In this document: positions 21,678 to 33,984 of the stretch, one piece after another
How the letters are laid out: every line of letters starts with the position of its first letter
How positions within the stretch are numbered: position 1 is the first letter of the stretch
Assembly: GCA_950295325.1 (NCBI GenBank)
Contig: OX485807.1
Location: 40,084,440-40,144,439, forward strand
Length of the DNA stretch: 60,000 bases
Source of the DNA: Polytrichum commune
Lineage: Eukaryota; Streptophyta; Polytrichopsida; Polytrichales; Polytrichaceae
Direction of reading: 5' to 3'
Notes under the pieces: generated by a model
What the model saw: only the letters and a program-made list of their open reading frames with translations
The model's database searches: none
What the model was told of the DNA's origin: nothing
Program-made: the position numbers and the translations under genes

Positions 21678-23163
21678 ACGGGGAGTTCAGTTCACTCTTT
21701 AAGTTTTCTACTGGTGTTTTTGGGATGATAGCACGTCAATCAAATGTAGCAAGGGCGGTAGATTTATCTAATGCTTTCTGCTGATTTTTCCAACGGAGGA
21801 CCATATCAAACGAAATAATTTTTTGATCGTTAACCCGGAAAACGACATAACTTTATGGGATCTAGCATGTTCTCAACGGCCAGGAGAGCAGTTTTACTAC
21901 TCATTTGCTGCACATTTTGCTACTCAACGAGGTGGCTTGGCGATTCAGTAGCAACATGCAATTACACTTGTACATGTTGACTGTGGCCCAAGAAGTACAT
22001 AGCTCCTTGCTCATGGCCGGCAAGAGTAGACACTTGGTACAACAATTTCATGTCAAAAACTATCTGGCTCGTTGGAGGATCTGCAATCGAATCATTAGGG
22101 ATAAGAGCTCAAGTTGTGAAAATTCTTCAAAATGTACGTATGGACAATGTGGTCCAGATTAGCTTGTGGAAGTTGATAATTCAAGATCTAAAAGAGCGCC
22201 AAATCCCTTACCAATGCAATCGCAATCGGGTCTTGAGTTACAGGGATGCTTGAAACATGAGAACTTAAATCTTCCAGGAATCCAAGCCTTAATGTCTATT
22301 GGCAAGTACACTGTTTCACGCGAATATATATAATTGTCTTGGGCATGATGAAGTCACAACCTAGTAGTTTGACATGTGATCGATCATGACGTGTGTGAGA
22401 TCAGCTTGCTCGTTTGCATACTTATAAATAGTTTGTGGTACCCTTGCTTGCTTTCATAATGCAGTGGCCTCGATCGTTCTGCATCTACTTAGAAAACACA
22501 GTTCGTCATGAACGACCATGTCAAGTGGTGCTGGTAACTTGGAGGGGCTCATATATGTCAACTCCAAGTTCAATCTTATGTTGAACTGCAACATGTACAC
22601 GATGATTGTTGTGTCAATCGATGATGATCTCTGAAGTTTCCTCTACTATATAATCATCACATCTCAGACATGAAACATATTAATCGTGAAGCTAACTATT
22701 GAAAATATGTTGGGTGTACTCTCCAAAAGCAGAGTTTATTGATATCAAATGACTACTTGTTTAAACATCAACAATCATCGAAATGGATGCCAAAGTTCCA
22801 AGATAAGCCGAAGCTCTGAAATCAAGCTCTGGAAATGCACAAATTGTGGTGAAAGATCTGGTATCTCTCTCTAGGATTCGTGTATATCTTCACACAGATG
22901 TAGTACTCTGCATCCTCAGATCAACTTCAACCAATGCAAGTAATGAAGCAGACTCCAACTTCCTCTCAAGCACAACGCCGCTGATCTCACATTCTCCAAC
23001 AGATACACCTGAGCAGTGTGGATTCAGCCAAACCACAAATGTAGCAGTCATGGTATGACTAGTGGAAGTGAAGTTCTATCCAATTGCCCCATACACTTAG
23101 GGTGGAATAACCGGAGAAGCAACGAGCTACATAATCCCACTAAGCTGCAGGAGAAATCACCAA
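21678..23163. other. 3' flank of TFIIA gene, no gene seen
   Basis: Short frames only, none with a recognisable motif or splice-supported extension. No clear mobile element is seen. Confidence 0.4.
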
Positions 23164-23283
23164 GCCGGATGCTCAGCACAGAGCGAACTATTCTTTCGCC
23201 TTTTACTAAAGAATACCGTGCGTTGGGTACCGCCACCGGCATACCCTACTTTTTGGATTGCTTCTTTCCGAGGCCCACCCAAT
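23164..23283. repeat. Hairpin repeat, copy A
   Basis: About 120 bp starting GCCGGATGCTCAGCAC. It contains ATTCTTT, an 11-base spacer and AAAGAAT, then GTGCGTTGGGTAC and CACCGGC, which pair with the first half to make a hairpin of about 85 bases, followed by CATACCC and GGATTGC. Very similar copies are at 52299 and 54495. Confidence 0.9.
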
Positions 23284-24644
23284 TCAAATTCAAGCAAGAG
23301 TGTATAGTGCAATTTGAGTCTCAAAGACCAAATTATAGCACTTGTATATAGTGGAGAGCACTCTGTCTAATCGGAAGCTTCAGACATTGGAGTGCATACA
23401 AGATATGTGGGTTGTTATACGGTTCGTTTTTCATGTTCTCCAAATTCTATCGATTGTATTTACACATCGACACTTGCGTTGCATTCGCATATCTATGACG
23501 AAGCATCAGCAAGTTTCAAATATTGGACCAACCATGATTTAGTTATGTCTATCGGAAGTGGATGTTTGTTGATTCCTTAACACATGTAGGTCCTCCCAAT
23601 TGCCTCCACTAACGAGTGTGAAAAGGGGAATAAAATTGAAGACATAGTCCAATCTCTTTTAAACGTTTGTCTTTAAGATGTTCGCTCTTTGATCGTCACC
23701 TTAACCACACACCAATCAAATATAGGTCTCCGATTAAGAAGAGTAGCCGAATAACACCCACATATCTTTAACACATTATAAGGTCACCGTGCACTAATGA
23801 GTGCACAAGGTTCCCGTGCACGAGTATTGAATATCACAACATCTCTTTGCTTCTGTGCACTCAAGTATGGTAAACCGCATTAATTAGGCTGGTAAGACCA
23901 TTGTTGAGCTCATCAGGATGCCTTACCCCAAAATCCCTTGCGTTGTACTTAGTAGGGACAACAGCAGAGACATGTGTCTTCAGGAATCAGGAGCTGTCCT
24001 CCATGTGTTCCAAAGTTGACAAAAGTCTTTACGTTCAAGTCCGCTGAAGCTAGTAGGTGAATCAACGATTCTTCGTGTACACAAGAATCCAACTATCATC
24101 ATTGTCCAACTGCAGGCGTTGAAGCTTCTAGGTGTATGTACTTATCTGGCACCTCTACTCCCTAAACCCTAAACCCTTGCCTTTCTCTTCAATTGACAGC
24201 TTTCATTGGGCCAACAGAGATAGACTTATGCCTTGAGAAATTGTTGACAAATGTCAAAATTGTCTCTCTGACCTTACAGCTTGTTGCTGCCTCCATTAGC
24301 CATCTCCTTCACACAAGGATGACCTCCATGTCCTGAATTTTGATCACTGTAAGTAGCACAAATGTGCATACTTACACAAGCATGGGAGACTCTCATATGT
24401 ACCCTAAAACATCTTAAAATTTAACTATTTCTTTTTAACATTATTTTGATGAATAAAAATTAAAAATCATTGTCTTTGCCAGTCAGTATAAATCTACAGC
24501 CTCTTCAGAGTGCAATAGCAAAATTTTAATGGCCTCTCATATATATGTACCTTAAAACCCTCTCCACTTTGGCAGTTGACTACCAATGAAGTGGATAAGT
24601 TCAAACTTGTGACTTTTGGGGGAAGCAAGTAGCTTGGAACTGGG
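23284..24644. other. No gene seen; short telomere-like motif
   Basis: Short frames only. A two-unit CCCTAAA motif occurs at about 24161-24175. Nothing else is recognised. Confidence 0.4.
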
Positions 24645-24905
24645 GAGAGGGAATTATCATTGTATACGAGCATATGAGCATACTTCTCCTTCATTCAACT
24701 TAAAAGACCCGAAATAGAATGCAACCCGGAGGTTACTTATTTCAATTGATTTGACACCAAAATTAGCTTAAAAGACCCCAAATCAATCAAGTTGAGGTCA
24801 TTTGAGATGAATTGACAACAAACCTATAAGGAGAAGGGGTAAAGTTTTTATGTTGGATGGACGAGAGACACGCACGTATGCGATATAATTCCCTCTCTCT
24901 CTCTC
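24645..24905. mobile_element. MITE, GAGGGAATTATCG family, copy 2
   Basis: The ends are GAGAGGGAATTATCAT at the left and its counterpart ATATAATTCCCTCTC at the right, extended by a CT run. The interior matches the intronic copy at 5931-6170 in reverse orientation (GAATGCAACCCGGAGGTTA, ATTTGAGATGAATTG, GTTGGATGGA). Confidence 0.8.
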
Positions 24906-26078
24906 GGAATTCCCCGCATTTGGATTGCATGCAAATATCCTTGTAGTTTACATTGGTCATTGTCCATTGAACTGGGAGAATCGACTCTTAGTTACATATG
25001 AACCGGTTGAGTTTGAGAAATAACTGGTTGAAGTTCAAGACTTCAGAAAAAATTCCGATCATTTAAGTCTAGGAATCTATGGAATATACCTCAAATCAAT
25101 CAAGGAAAATTGAAAGATCACAACATGTACCACTTTGGAGTTGGAAAAACACTAGGGATTTGACCGATTATGCCCAAAAATCTGCCCGGACATTGCGATT
25201 GTTAGTTTCCGGGAACCTGTTCTTTACCAGAAGTGAAGCCTGGAATCTGGCCCATGGACAAATCACCCACCCACCCACCCAAACAAACAATTCAAAATCG
25301 AATCGAAAACATTACTAGACATATGCATATATATATAGCTACGCACCATTGCTGAACTTACTTCCAGATTCCAAGTTTTAAAATACCCAAAAACGATTAG
25401 TATATGTGATGAGGTGCCACCGTATTCTTTGGCCTGGAATCGAACTTCTCTATTCGTTCATCACTTAGTCATGAACCCCTAAAAGGCTGAAGCAAAATCA
25501 TCCCAGAATTGCTTAACACAATCCAATCCACTTCAAAAGCCCATTCAAGAAGATTGACACCTCTTATGGTAGATTTGATTGTATGAATGGAAGTTTTGTA
25601 GAGTTAGGATTATTCATATGAATATTAAGTCGTTCATGTGTCAAAAATAAGAAGATTATAATGCAAATGTGTGTACTACACTATTTATGATATTTAGTGT
25701 TACTTACTATTGGAATTACGCATCGCTTTAACTGTTTGTTGTACATCTCATTTTTTACCAACAAAGATTGAATTGGTTGTTTGGACATTATGGAACATGA
25801 ATATATTTACTTGGTAAAAATTTACATTAATAATAAAAAGATATAGGATTGTGTAACTCCACATAGTAAGTGACACTAAATATCGAATGGGCAACGGTGG
25901 CTACTTGGACAAAAACGTATGCCTCGGCCTTTAGGGGTTCAATGGAATGAAATGAAATTTTGAAGTCCATGAAGTGAAAAGGCTAATGGGACTAAAAGTA
26001 CATAATGATGGTTTCAACTTGGCTAGAAGGGCAAGTATCCATGTAGGCCGCTCACCCACCAAATTCTAGTGGGAAGGA
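24906..26078. other. Repeat-like spacer with two nested inverted pairs, no gene seen
   Basis: An inverted pair GAACCCCTAAAAGGCTGAAG (25473-25493) and GCCTCGGCCTTTAGGGGTTC (25921-25940) encloses a second pair ATTTAGTGTTACTTACTA (25692-25709) and its near-complement (25864-25881). These could be the ends of two miniature elements, one inside the other. No coding frame is recognised. Confidence 0.45.
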
Positions 26079-26172
26079 GGATGAGTTTCCATGTAGGCTG
26101 CTCGCCCACTAGATTCTAGAAAATAGTGGGTTGGAGGTGTTCACATGTACTTAAGCACAAGTTGCCATCCAA

Positions 26173-26201
26173 CCACATTCTAGTGGTCCACTAGAATGTG
26201 G
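26173..26201. repeat. Perfect palindrome with 14-bp arms
   Basis: CCACATTCTAGTGG, one T, then the exact reverse complement. It resembles the CCACTAGATTCTAG sequence at the inverted ends of the surrounding region, so it is probably a head-to-head junction of two such ends. Confidence 0.85.
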
Positions 26202-26297
26202 AGGGCCTTGGACATGGGCCACTAGACTTCCATGTGCCCACTAAAGAATCTTCAACCTACAAGTGTTGATCACCAAATGTTTTGAAGACCGGTCTTA

Positions 26298-26839
26298 GGG
26301 CCAAGTTCCATGTACCGGTCCCGGTCCGTTTTTCCAATGGGTGAGAAACGGGTGACATCATCCAAAAAATGGGTGATGTCACCCATTTTATGGAGGGGTA
26401 CTTCTATGTGGGGTGCCGGTTTATTCCGATTTCCTAACTAAATTTGGTGAGTGATAAGACATGACACTTTATGAAGGTCACCGGCAATGAAGGTCATCTA
26501 GATTCTAAAAACATCATAAAATACACGGTTCCCTAGGAGTACTCCTCAAAAGAAGGGATTAGAAGAACAAGGTGGCCTTTAGTATCCAAGGGTGTACCCT
26601 AGGTGACCGGCCGATCCGGTCACCATAGCTCTCTAACCGGCACATGTCCTTCACGTTACCGTTAGGACCGCCGGTCCTTTGGCACTCGTTCTTCCACAAC
26701 ACAAAACGTGGGACACCCATCCATGGGGGGTACCGGTCCTTGGGTGAGAGGGATGGGCACATGGCACCACCCTCTTTTCACCGGCCCACCCATTTATTTC
26801 AAAAAAAATGGACCGGGACCGGTACATGGAACTTGGCCC
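26298..26839. mobile_element. Tourist-like MITE (PIF/Harbinger type), 542 bp
   Basis: The ends are perfect inverted repeats of about 30 bp starting GGGCCAAGTTCCATGTACCG, and TTA flanks both sides (26295-26297 and 26840-26842). Length, end structure and TTA duplication fit a PIF/Harbinger-derived miniature element. No coding frame. Its terminal sequence differs from the Harbinger element at 13217, so it was probably moved by another family. Confidence 0.9.
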
Positions 26840-28212
26840 TTAGAAAGGAGGAGGAGGTTAGTAGGTGGGCCTGGATTTGAGAAGATGGGAGTAGCTAGTT
26901 GGCACATACAAACCCTACCCCACCAAATTCCCTCTACATTTGGGTGGGTTTGTCCTTATTCACATTAGAATATGGTGGGCGAGCGGCCTACATGGAAACT
27001 CACCCGAAGGACAAACCTACCCAATTGTAGATGGAATCTGGTGGGGTAGGGTTCGTATGTACCAACTGGCTACTCTCATCTTCTCAAGTCCGGAGTCCGG
27101 ACCCACCCACTAACCTCCTCCATCATGTTACCAAAGATGGACCTCCTCCTCCAATCCTTCGGTGACCGGCACTTGTACGTTAAAGAGTGCTTTAGTGTGC
27201 GCATGAAAGTCTAGCAACGCATAGGGCCGCGCACATGAGGTAAGGGGGGCCTCAACCCCCGCCTGGCGAAGTGCCGGGTGGCCCCCCGCGGTTGGTTGAC
27301 GGGCCAGGCTGTGCGGTCCCGCCCCCCCCCCCCCTTCTTGGATATTTTAAAATAACAATAACCATGTGAAAGTAAGTAACATGAAATGTAAATTCAAATA
27401 CTAAATATGAACTATGGTAATATGTGGAAGTTACATGTTTTAATTTAATTCTATTAGGGACATGAAAAACACTAACTACGATAAAAGAAGAATCCCGACA
27501 TATCTTATAGCAAATATTCCAACATTAATTATTAATGAATTGAGAATTAGTGTTAAGCAAGATACGGTGGTAGCAACATGAAATGTAAACAAACATTAAA
27601 TATCCTATTTAAAATAGTGCCAACACAAGATACATGTCACATGTACCTTACATTGAACATGCACAAATTAAATTGCTCTTAATTTTTGTAAGAATTGTTG
27701 TGAAAAGATTTGCGAGGAACGTCTTCGATACATTAACAAGAAGTGAGGACAAGTGAAGCCCAAGAGAAGACAAAAGATAGATCAAACTTGAATTTTTCTC
27801 AAAATGGCTCTCTTTTGGACATGTATTAAAAAAATCAATACGTTCATTTTTTGGTGCATGGTCATTCTTCTTGATCCACATTTGGTTTACACGTGGTGAG
27901 GGACCTACTGGCGGAGGGCGGCGAAGCCTGCAACCCCGGGGCTGGGGCGGAGGTCCGCTTCGCCACCCTCGCCGGCGGAGGGCGGACGGGCTCTGTTGTG
28001 GCCGGATGATTCTCATCCGGCCTGCCATGCGGAGCGGCGCACAATCGCTCATGTGCGCGGCATCCATGTCCACAACCCTCCACATTATAATAGTCCACCA
28101 AAATGTGGTCGGTTGGCAGCTTGTGGATATCTACCTGAGAACACCCCCAAACCATTATTATCTAGAATCTAGTGGGCGAGCAACCTACATGGAAACTCAC
28201 CCTACTTCCTTA

Positions 28213-28729
28213 GGCCATCTGTAGTGGATCTAGGTAAAGCTCACTGCAAACCAAAACCTATCTTTTGACTGACCTAAAATTAGAAACTGAAATTACCATC
28301 ATTAGAAGCACACCTAAATAAACGTGAGATATTTCTCAAGAAAAAAGAATTGTAAAAATTTGACGTAGGTGAAATCCCTCATTGAAAACACCACATTTTC
28401 AAAATTTAGAGGGAGTGCACCAAATCTTGCTTTAAAATGGAAAGATCCTCCCACACTCCCTCTAAATGTCAAAAATTTGGAGGGAGTGTGGGAGGATCTT
28501 TCCATTTTAAAGCAAGATTTGGTGCACTCCCTCTAAATTTTGAAAATGTGGTGTTTTCAATGAGGGATTTCACCTACGTCAAATTTTTACAATTCTTTTT
28601 TCTTGAGAAATATCTCACGTTTATTTAGGTGTCCTTCTAATGATGGTAATTTCAGTTTCTAATTTTAGGTCAGTCAAAAGATAGGTTTTGGTTTGCAGTG
28701 AGCTTTACCTAGATCCACTACAGATGCCC
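28213..28729. mobile_element. Tourist-like foldback MITE, 517 bp, nearly complete palindrome
   Basis: Ends GGCCATCTGTAGTGGATC and the matching right end, with TTA duplicated (28210-28212, 28730-28732). The whole element folds on an axis near 28471: each arm of about 250 bp is an almost exact reverse complement of the other, so the same frame of 63 codons appears on both strands (28314-28505 and 28437-28628). The low divergence of the arms suggests a young copy. A transcript would form a long double-stranded RNA. Confidence 0.93.
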
Positions 28730-28732
28730 TTA

Positions 28733-29421
28733 GAGTTTCAACAGAAGTGAGTATAGAAAATACTTTATGTAGCTGCATTCAGACATTCAAACCGAATCCG
28801 CACTAGTTGCGACTTCCCATGATTATATTCTGGAGGCCCACATGAATGAACACACACACTGCCTAATAATATCATGGGTGGTCACAATGCACATTTAACT
28901 ACACACATACACCGTTACTTAAGATAACACTTAGGTTAAGTTATACTAAACATGTGATCCGGTGCGGCTGCTACTGGTGATCACAGTCAGGATTTCTATC
29001 TTCAGTGCCAGGTTAGCTCTAATTTTGAAGCCGAGAAATTAGAATGACAGCAGCATTCGATCAAGGGACTCGAGGTCTCGTCATCTGAATTACCCCGCGA
29101 GAAGCCCAATTTATTTACACATCAATTGTTTTCTAATTTAAGGTGTCATGCGGTTACCTTTTAACCTAGGAAGGTAATGCCAACTAGGCATGTAGAAGGA
29201 TCCTTTATTATTTGGGCCCACACGGCAATCATAATAAGTGTACGTTTTATCCATTATCCATTATATCCAAAACCTGTACATGCATGCATGCATACATACA
29301 GGAGGCTTGTGGAAGTACCAACTCGAAAAAGCCCAGGTGAGTCTGGGCTTCCATTTTTAGCAGGGTCCATTTCCCCTTTTTCCTTGCAACTCCCCAAAAG
29401 CATAGAGCGTCATGACACCTA
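28733..29421. other. Spacer, no gene seen
   Basis: Short frames only, no recognisable domain. A CATG-rich simple run occurs at about 29278-29296. Confidence 0.35.
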
Positions 29422-29843
29422 AGGTAGAAATACCATAACCCGTGAAAATAAGGTGATTCGCATTGAAGATTTGGTCTGACAATCATGAGATAATTTCCCC
29501 AAGATAGATGAGAAGGATTCATAAAGAATGCAAGTTGTTTCATATTTTTTTGCCCTATACAAAAAATGTTACAATTTTTCAAAGTGGAAAGTTGTCCAAA
29601 CCCCTACTCGATCCCTAGATTCTTCCTACACCGAACACAGTAATCTGCATCTTCATACAGAGCATCGTCTAAATCGGTTACCTCATGAGTACATTAACAC
29701 TTGACTCCCATTGGCTACACTAAGTGTGCATGCATTGAAGTTGCCGCCGAGCCATGATGGGTTGTAGAAATGGCACTTCACCATTATGACGGCGGTCTAG
29801 TGCACAACTAGAGGGTGGTTAACATGTTATGGTATTTCTACCT
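29422..29843. mobile_element. TA-flanked MITE with 18-bp terminal repeats, 422 bp
   Basis: AGGTAGAAATACCATAAC (29422-29439) is the exact reverse complement of 29826-29843, and TA flanks both ends, as in Tc1/mariner-type miniature elements. No coding frame. It abuts the next element with a few bases between. Confidence 0.75.
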
Positions 29844-29848
29844 TAGTA

Positions 29849-30283
29849 AGGGCCACTTTACACATGAGCCAAGGGTGAGGGCCCTCGAATCTCGTCCAAA
29901 GGCCATACCAGTTGTTTAACTAACATGGTATGTTGGAATTTACGTCAAGTCTGCTTCTTGAAGGGGTTGGGGCGAACCAACCCGTACATTGGTTCCTCGC
30001 AGGCAAGGGTTTAGGCATCCAACAAGAAACGAGTGTATGGGTTGGTTCGCCCAAATCCTCTTGAAGGTGGGTCTGACGCAAATTTTGGTTCATCATCAAA
30101 CATTATTTATGATTTGTTGTGTAGGACTTCATATAGGCTTTTTGTCTATGATGATTTTTTTGGGCCCTTGGGCCTTTACCTTCTAGTGTGAAGTGACCTT
30201 GGATGGTCTTGGCCTTTTCGACCAATGAGAGATCTTAGAATGCAATGGTCACGGGCCTTCAATCTCGTGTGTGAAGTGGCCCT
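29849..30283. mobile_element. MITE, AGGGCCACTTCACACA family, copy 1
   Basis: 435 bp with inverted ends AGGGCCACTTTACACATGAG and TCTCGTGTGTGAAGTGGCCC. The interior contains GTGGGTCTGACGCAAATT and CTAGTGTGAAGTGA...TTGGATGGTCTTGG, shared with copies at 33985 and 51900. No coding frame. Confidence 0.85.
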
Positions 30284-31410
30284 CATGTAGCAACACCTTA
30301 AACCGAGAAGTTAAAGTATTTGGCATACATGCAGCAGCCACATGAACCACCGTAGTCTTGGCAGTGGTCACTACCTCGATTCGACTTTACACTCATGGCA
30401 CTACACTAAGTGTGGATGGTAGTAACCGTAGTGGCAACACTATGAATAAAAAAAATCTCCTTTGTGCTAACCTTAGAGAAGTGTCTATGGTGTGAATGTT
30501 AACATGATGACTCTAATTCTTGTTATGGCTCATCCATGTGTTTAATAGCCTTAACACTTCCCAACGATGCACTTATGTAGATCCACTTTCACACTATTAC
30601 AGCCGGAGATGCCGACGGATGATGTTTGAATTAACTGGTGTGATCAGCCCCTCAGGGTGCTCTGAACCATTTTTATAGCCATAATGGTTGCAATGGGAGA
30701 GAGAGATTTGTAGAGTCAAGAGAGCCTAATAGAACCATGCTTATCATGCTACACTACTACTCATCCTAATTAGTGAGGGAGGGCTAATAATGCGTGTGTA
30801 AAATCAGTGTAGGTGATACTAAATTTCTTTACACTATGAAACTACTGTAGTGACACCAAAAGATCCAGGAAGCACCGTTCATCACAACCTCACTCATTGA
30901 TGAACACTCATTCATATCAACATTATTCACTGAAAGTACCGACACTGTTCATCTTGGCACTATTCGTTAGAACACACACTAATTTTTCTTGAAATGTATG
31001 GTAAGTGGACATGTATTCATGAATGCAGTATCACTTTGTACAAAATTAAAACCTCACTACTTTTGAGACTTGGCAAAATAGTGCGTGTTTTGGGGATTAA
31101 TTAGCACCACACACACTAATTGGGATAATCAATGTAGTACCGGTAATGCGTTGGGGTTGACCTGTGATTAGATCCCCCTGTCCTTGAGGCCCTAGAGGTG
31201 TACTCTGGAAGAGAGAATGTGTGACTTAAACTGACGTTGCGGCTGAAGGAGGCTAATCAATCAAGATGCAGATGTTGCTTGCACAACACAACATATATGG
31301 TGGCAGAAGGTGTTTGGCCTGTCAAATCTTAATTTTTTTTCCATTGTTGAATTTTGATGCAATTTTTGAATGGGCCACATACAAACCGGCCTTGTTAATT
31401 AGGCCGGTGC
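30284..31410. other. Long spacer, no gene seen
   Basis: No frame above 60 codons. Sequence resembles old repeat DNA (motifs such as CACTATTC and AACATTATTCACTG recur), but no element border can be set. A short palindrome ACCGGCCT...AGGCCGGT lies at about 31385-31409. Confidence 0.35.
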
Positions 31411-31577
31411 ACCTATGATGCACATAACATTATTCAGATCCATAACAATGTTATGCGGGACTGATAATATTCGGTGGAATATTTCTTGTATTCAACCTGC
31501 ATGTATGGAATATTTCACCGAATATTGTCAATCCCATAGAACACTGTTATGAATGTGAAGAATGTTATGCATAGGGT
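31411..31577. repeat. Inverted repeat of about 75-bp arms, imperfect hairpin
   Basis: ACCTATGATGCACATAACATT (one end) pairs with AATGTTATGCATAGGGT (the other), and GATAATATTCGGTGGAATAT pairs with ATATTTCACCGAATATTGTC. The loop is about 25 bases. Size and bulged arms resemble either a small MITE or a precursor of small RNA; sequence alone cannot decide. Confidence 0.7.
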
Positions 31578-31667
31578 TTGCACTATTTGTGAAAGTTTAG
31601 TTGACAGCCAACAATAGTTCAAGGGGGTTTTTGCATAGTTGACTGCCACTAATCAATTGTGATTATA

Positions 31668-32100
31668 ATAGTATTTGTGAAAACTTCACATTCACATGTG
31701 AGTTTTTTTTTCAAGGGCGATTCAGTTTTTAGTTTTGTGGAGTGTACTTCAATTTTGGATAAATTTTGTATTTTGAAGCTCATTTTCTATGGGCACTTAT
31801 GGTACGTGTTCATAGAGTAGAGAAGAAGTATTTTTTATGTCATGAATGTTATGTCTTGTTTTGTTTGCTATCAAGAGTGTTTGAAATAACAATGAATAAC
31901 ATAGCATTCATGATATAAAAAGACTTCTTCCCTTGCTATTGCTTGCACATGCTAGTAGCATTTTGTAAAGACATCCAGATGTAGTTGGCAAAAGTTGCGT
32001 CCAAAGACCAAATCAAGCCGGCTTTCCTTGTACTCGAGAAGACGGCATTTGTGACATTCTTGTGTGCCATGTGACGTTTTCACGAATACGATGTTATATG
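31668..32100. mobile_element. MITE, GTATTTGTGAAAA family, copy 1
   Basis: About 433 bp between GTATTTGTGAAAACTTCACA and its near-complement GTGACGTTTTCACGAATAC. The interior (GTAGTTGGCAAAAGTTGC, CTTTCCTTGTACTCGAGAA) matches copies at 43506-43740 (reverse orientation, shorter) and 58425-59480 (interrupted). No coding frame. Confidence 0.8.
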
Positions 32101-33169
32101 CCTACTTAAATAATAGATGGAAGAATTGGTTTCAACACAACACATAGAGTTTGTGCAGGTATGATCTAGTGGTGACAATTGATTGTGGAGTCTTTGAATT
32201 CTCCTAGTGGATGTGGGGCTCAAAACCTTGTGTAACCTTCTTGGAATTATTTATAATGGATATTGACAAGACCTTCGTATCATTCAAATTTGCATTTGTT
32301 GAGGACATACAAGGTATGTGAGGTGTTGTAGGGTTCTTTGCTGTAAGTTTGCCACTACATTGTTTTGTCTACTTAGTGTGGGTGGGAAATTCATATGGAT
32401 CAGAATTTAGTGTGGCCCACATTAATTTGATAGTACTTGCCTTGGTTGACATAGTAATTTTTTAGTACTGGCCTTGTCTTGAATTTTCATCCAAATGTGC
32501 AAATGAAAAAGCCTATATTAATTTTCCAAATTGGAAATTACAGTGGGCCACTTCAAATTATGATAAAAAAAAAGTAATGTGGGTAAATTGGAATTAACGT
32601 GGCCCACACTAATTAGACAAAATAGTGTAGTGGTTTAATAGGCATGTTTATAAGTTTGAGGTCAAAAAGGGTTGGTATGTTTTGCTTGTGGATGGTGCCT
32701 CATACTATCGTGGCTATAATAACCAGAGATGAGGTTAATCAACCTTAGGATCAAAGGTGCTGTAAGAGTGGGTTTGATGGTCCAAGGTAACCCTAAACTA
32801 CTGGATGATAGTGGAGAAGTACCCAAACCGAACGGAGTGGTTGGCAGTTTGATTCCTCGCTGTGAAATCGTCTATCTACTTGATGGAAAACTAACCAAGT
32901 GGACAAACGCCTCATGTGTTCCCCAAAAAAGAAAGTAAGAGTGGGCTTTGTTCGTGTATTTTTTCTATTATGGCATTTTATGGAAAGTTTTCATGCTTGG
33001 ATTGAATTTGATAAGTTGTAGGTGGGTGTTATGGGTTGAAAGGCAAGAGCATGGAATATCCCAATGTGGAATTTGTGGTTTGTGGGTCCTTTCATGAACG
33101 AGGGTGGAGCTCAACATGGCCGGACTCGTGAGGGAGAAGGCGGGGTTTTTCAATATGTTGGTATGTCAG
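32101..33169. other. Spacer before the copia element, no gene seen
   Basis: Only short frames (longest 69 codons at 32729-32938, +) without recognisable domains. Confidence 0.35.
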
Positions 33170-33765
33170 TGTTAGAACACTTAGTTTAGTGTAGTCAAAT
33201 CGATTTACGATGCCTGCTTTGTATTCCATGTGCATATGAATACTCGTGGCATGTATACCTGCATAATTCTACCATACTTGGTCCACCTTTTTCTTTAGGT
33301 AGATTTTTCTCTACAAGAGCTACGTGGAACTATCCCATGCATTCCATCCCAATCCTTGGTAGATGAATAAGAATTTTACAGCTTTGATCACTATATTCGT
33401 TAATTTGAGACTTTCTCTTGTCTCAAATTAATATATGGATCACAACAACATGGTCTAATGTTTGGGTCGTCCGATCCTATCTAAACCATCTTGATATGAG
33501 GTCTTAATTGGGTTCTTGATATGAACACCCGCTTCAAAGTATTTGCATCTTACAACATTCTCCAATATTTGTGTGATTTTATCCATGTTCTTATATATGA
33601 TATGTAACTGTCTCAAAATGCCGAAAAAGTCCCAAATTAACGAACATAATTGTTGGTTTGTTGTTATTTTCATACCAGTATTTAGGACCTCTTGTAATTC
33701 ATTCTAATCCATTGAATATACGGCTGAAGAGTGAAGCCTGGTATGTTGAGTCAAGTGTCTCAACA
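33170..33765 (+). repeat. Copia 5' LTR, interrupted by a MITE
   Basis: Begins TGTTAGAACAC and ends about CTCAACA. It matches the 3' LTR in blocks (TTAGTGTAGTCAAATCGATT, CTACAAGAGCTACGTG, TTGTAATTCATTCTA, GGTATGTTGAGTCAAGTGT). The extra length is the MITE at 33396-33645. Confidence 0.88.
33396..33645. mobile_element. Small MITE inside the copia 5' LTR
   Basis: About 250 bp absent from the 3' LTR, with inverted ends TTCGTTAATTTGAGAC and GTCCCAAATTAACGAA (one mismatch). No coding frame. Confidence 0.82.
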
Positions 33766-33783
33766 TGATAACCGAGCCAGTGA
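33766..33783 (+). other. Copia primer binding site remnant
   Basis: TGATAACCGAGCCAGTGA directly after the 5' LTR resembles the usual initiator-Met tRNA primer site TGGTATCAGAGC of plant copia elements, with several changes. Confidence 0.65.
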
Positions 33784-33984
33784 TCCATCACCTGTGAAAG
33801 CTTGTTCTTTTGGTTCCGAGCTTGGGTAATCGATCAGAAAGAGGCTTGGTCTTGGACAAAGTTGTGCCTATAGTCTGTAGCAGTACACTGTCACTCATCA
33901 TCGCATCACTACAATTATTTATTTGTTCTTTTATTTTCTTTTCTTTTTGGGTCCCACGTACATTGTTGTTTTTCAATAGGTTTA

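Larger units (their letters stand above)
26079..28202. mobile_element. Composite region with about 40-bp inverted ends (GGRTGAGTTTCCATGTAGG)
   Basis: The left end at 26079-26120 (GTTTCCATGTAGGCTGCTCG, then CCCACTAGATTCTAGA) is the near reverse complement of 28161-28202. Further partial copies of the same end lie at about 26046-26072 and 26968-27003. The interior is a patchwork: a Tourist-like MITE (26298-26839), a diverged hairpin (about 26860-27105) and two GC-rich blocks (27240-27340, 27900-28050). It may be a 2.1-kb non-autonomous element or several related elements nested together. Confidence 0.6.

Noticed and set aside
24160-24176. Short CCCTAAA motif as a telomere or subtelomere marker
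   Set aside because: Two units only; with interior genes on both sides it does not indicate a chromosome end.
28314-28628. Two near-identical 63-residue proteins on opposite strands
   Set aside because: Mirror images of the palindromic MITE arms.
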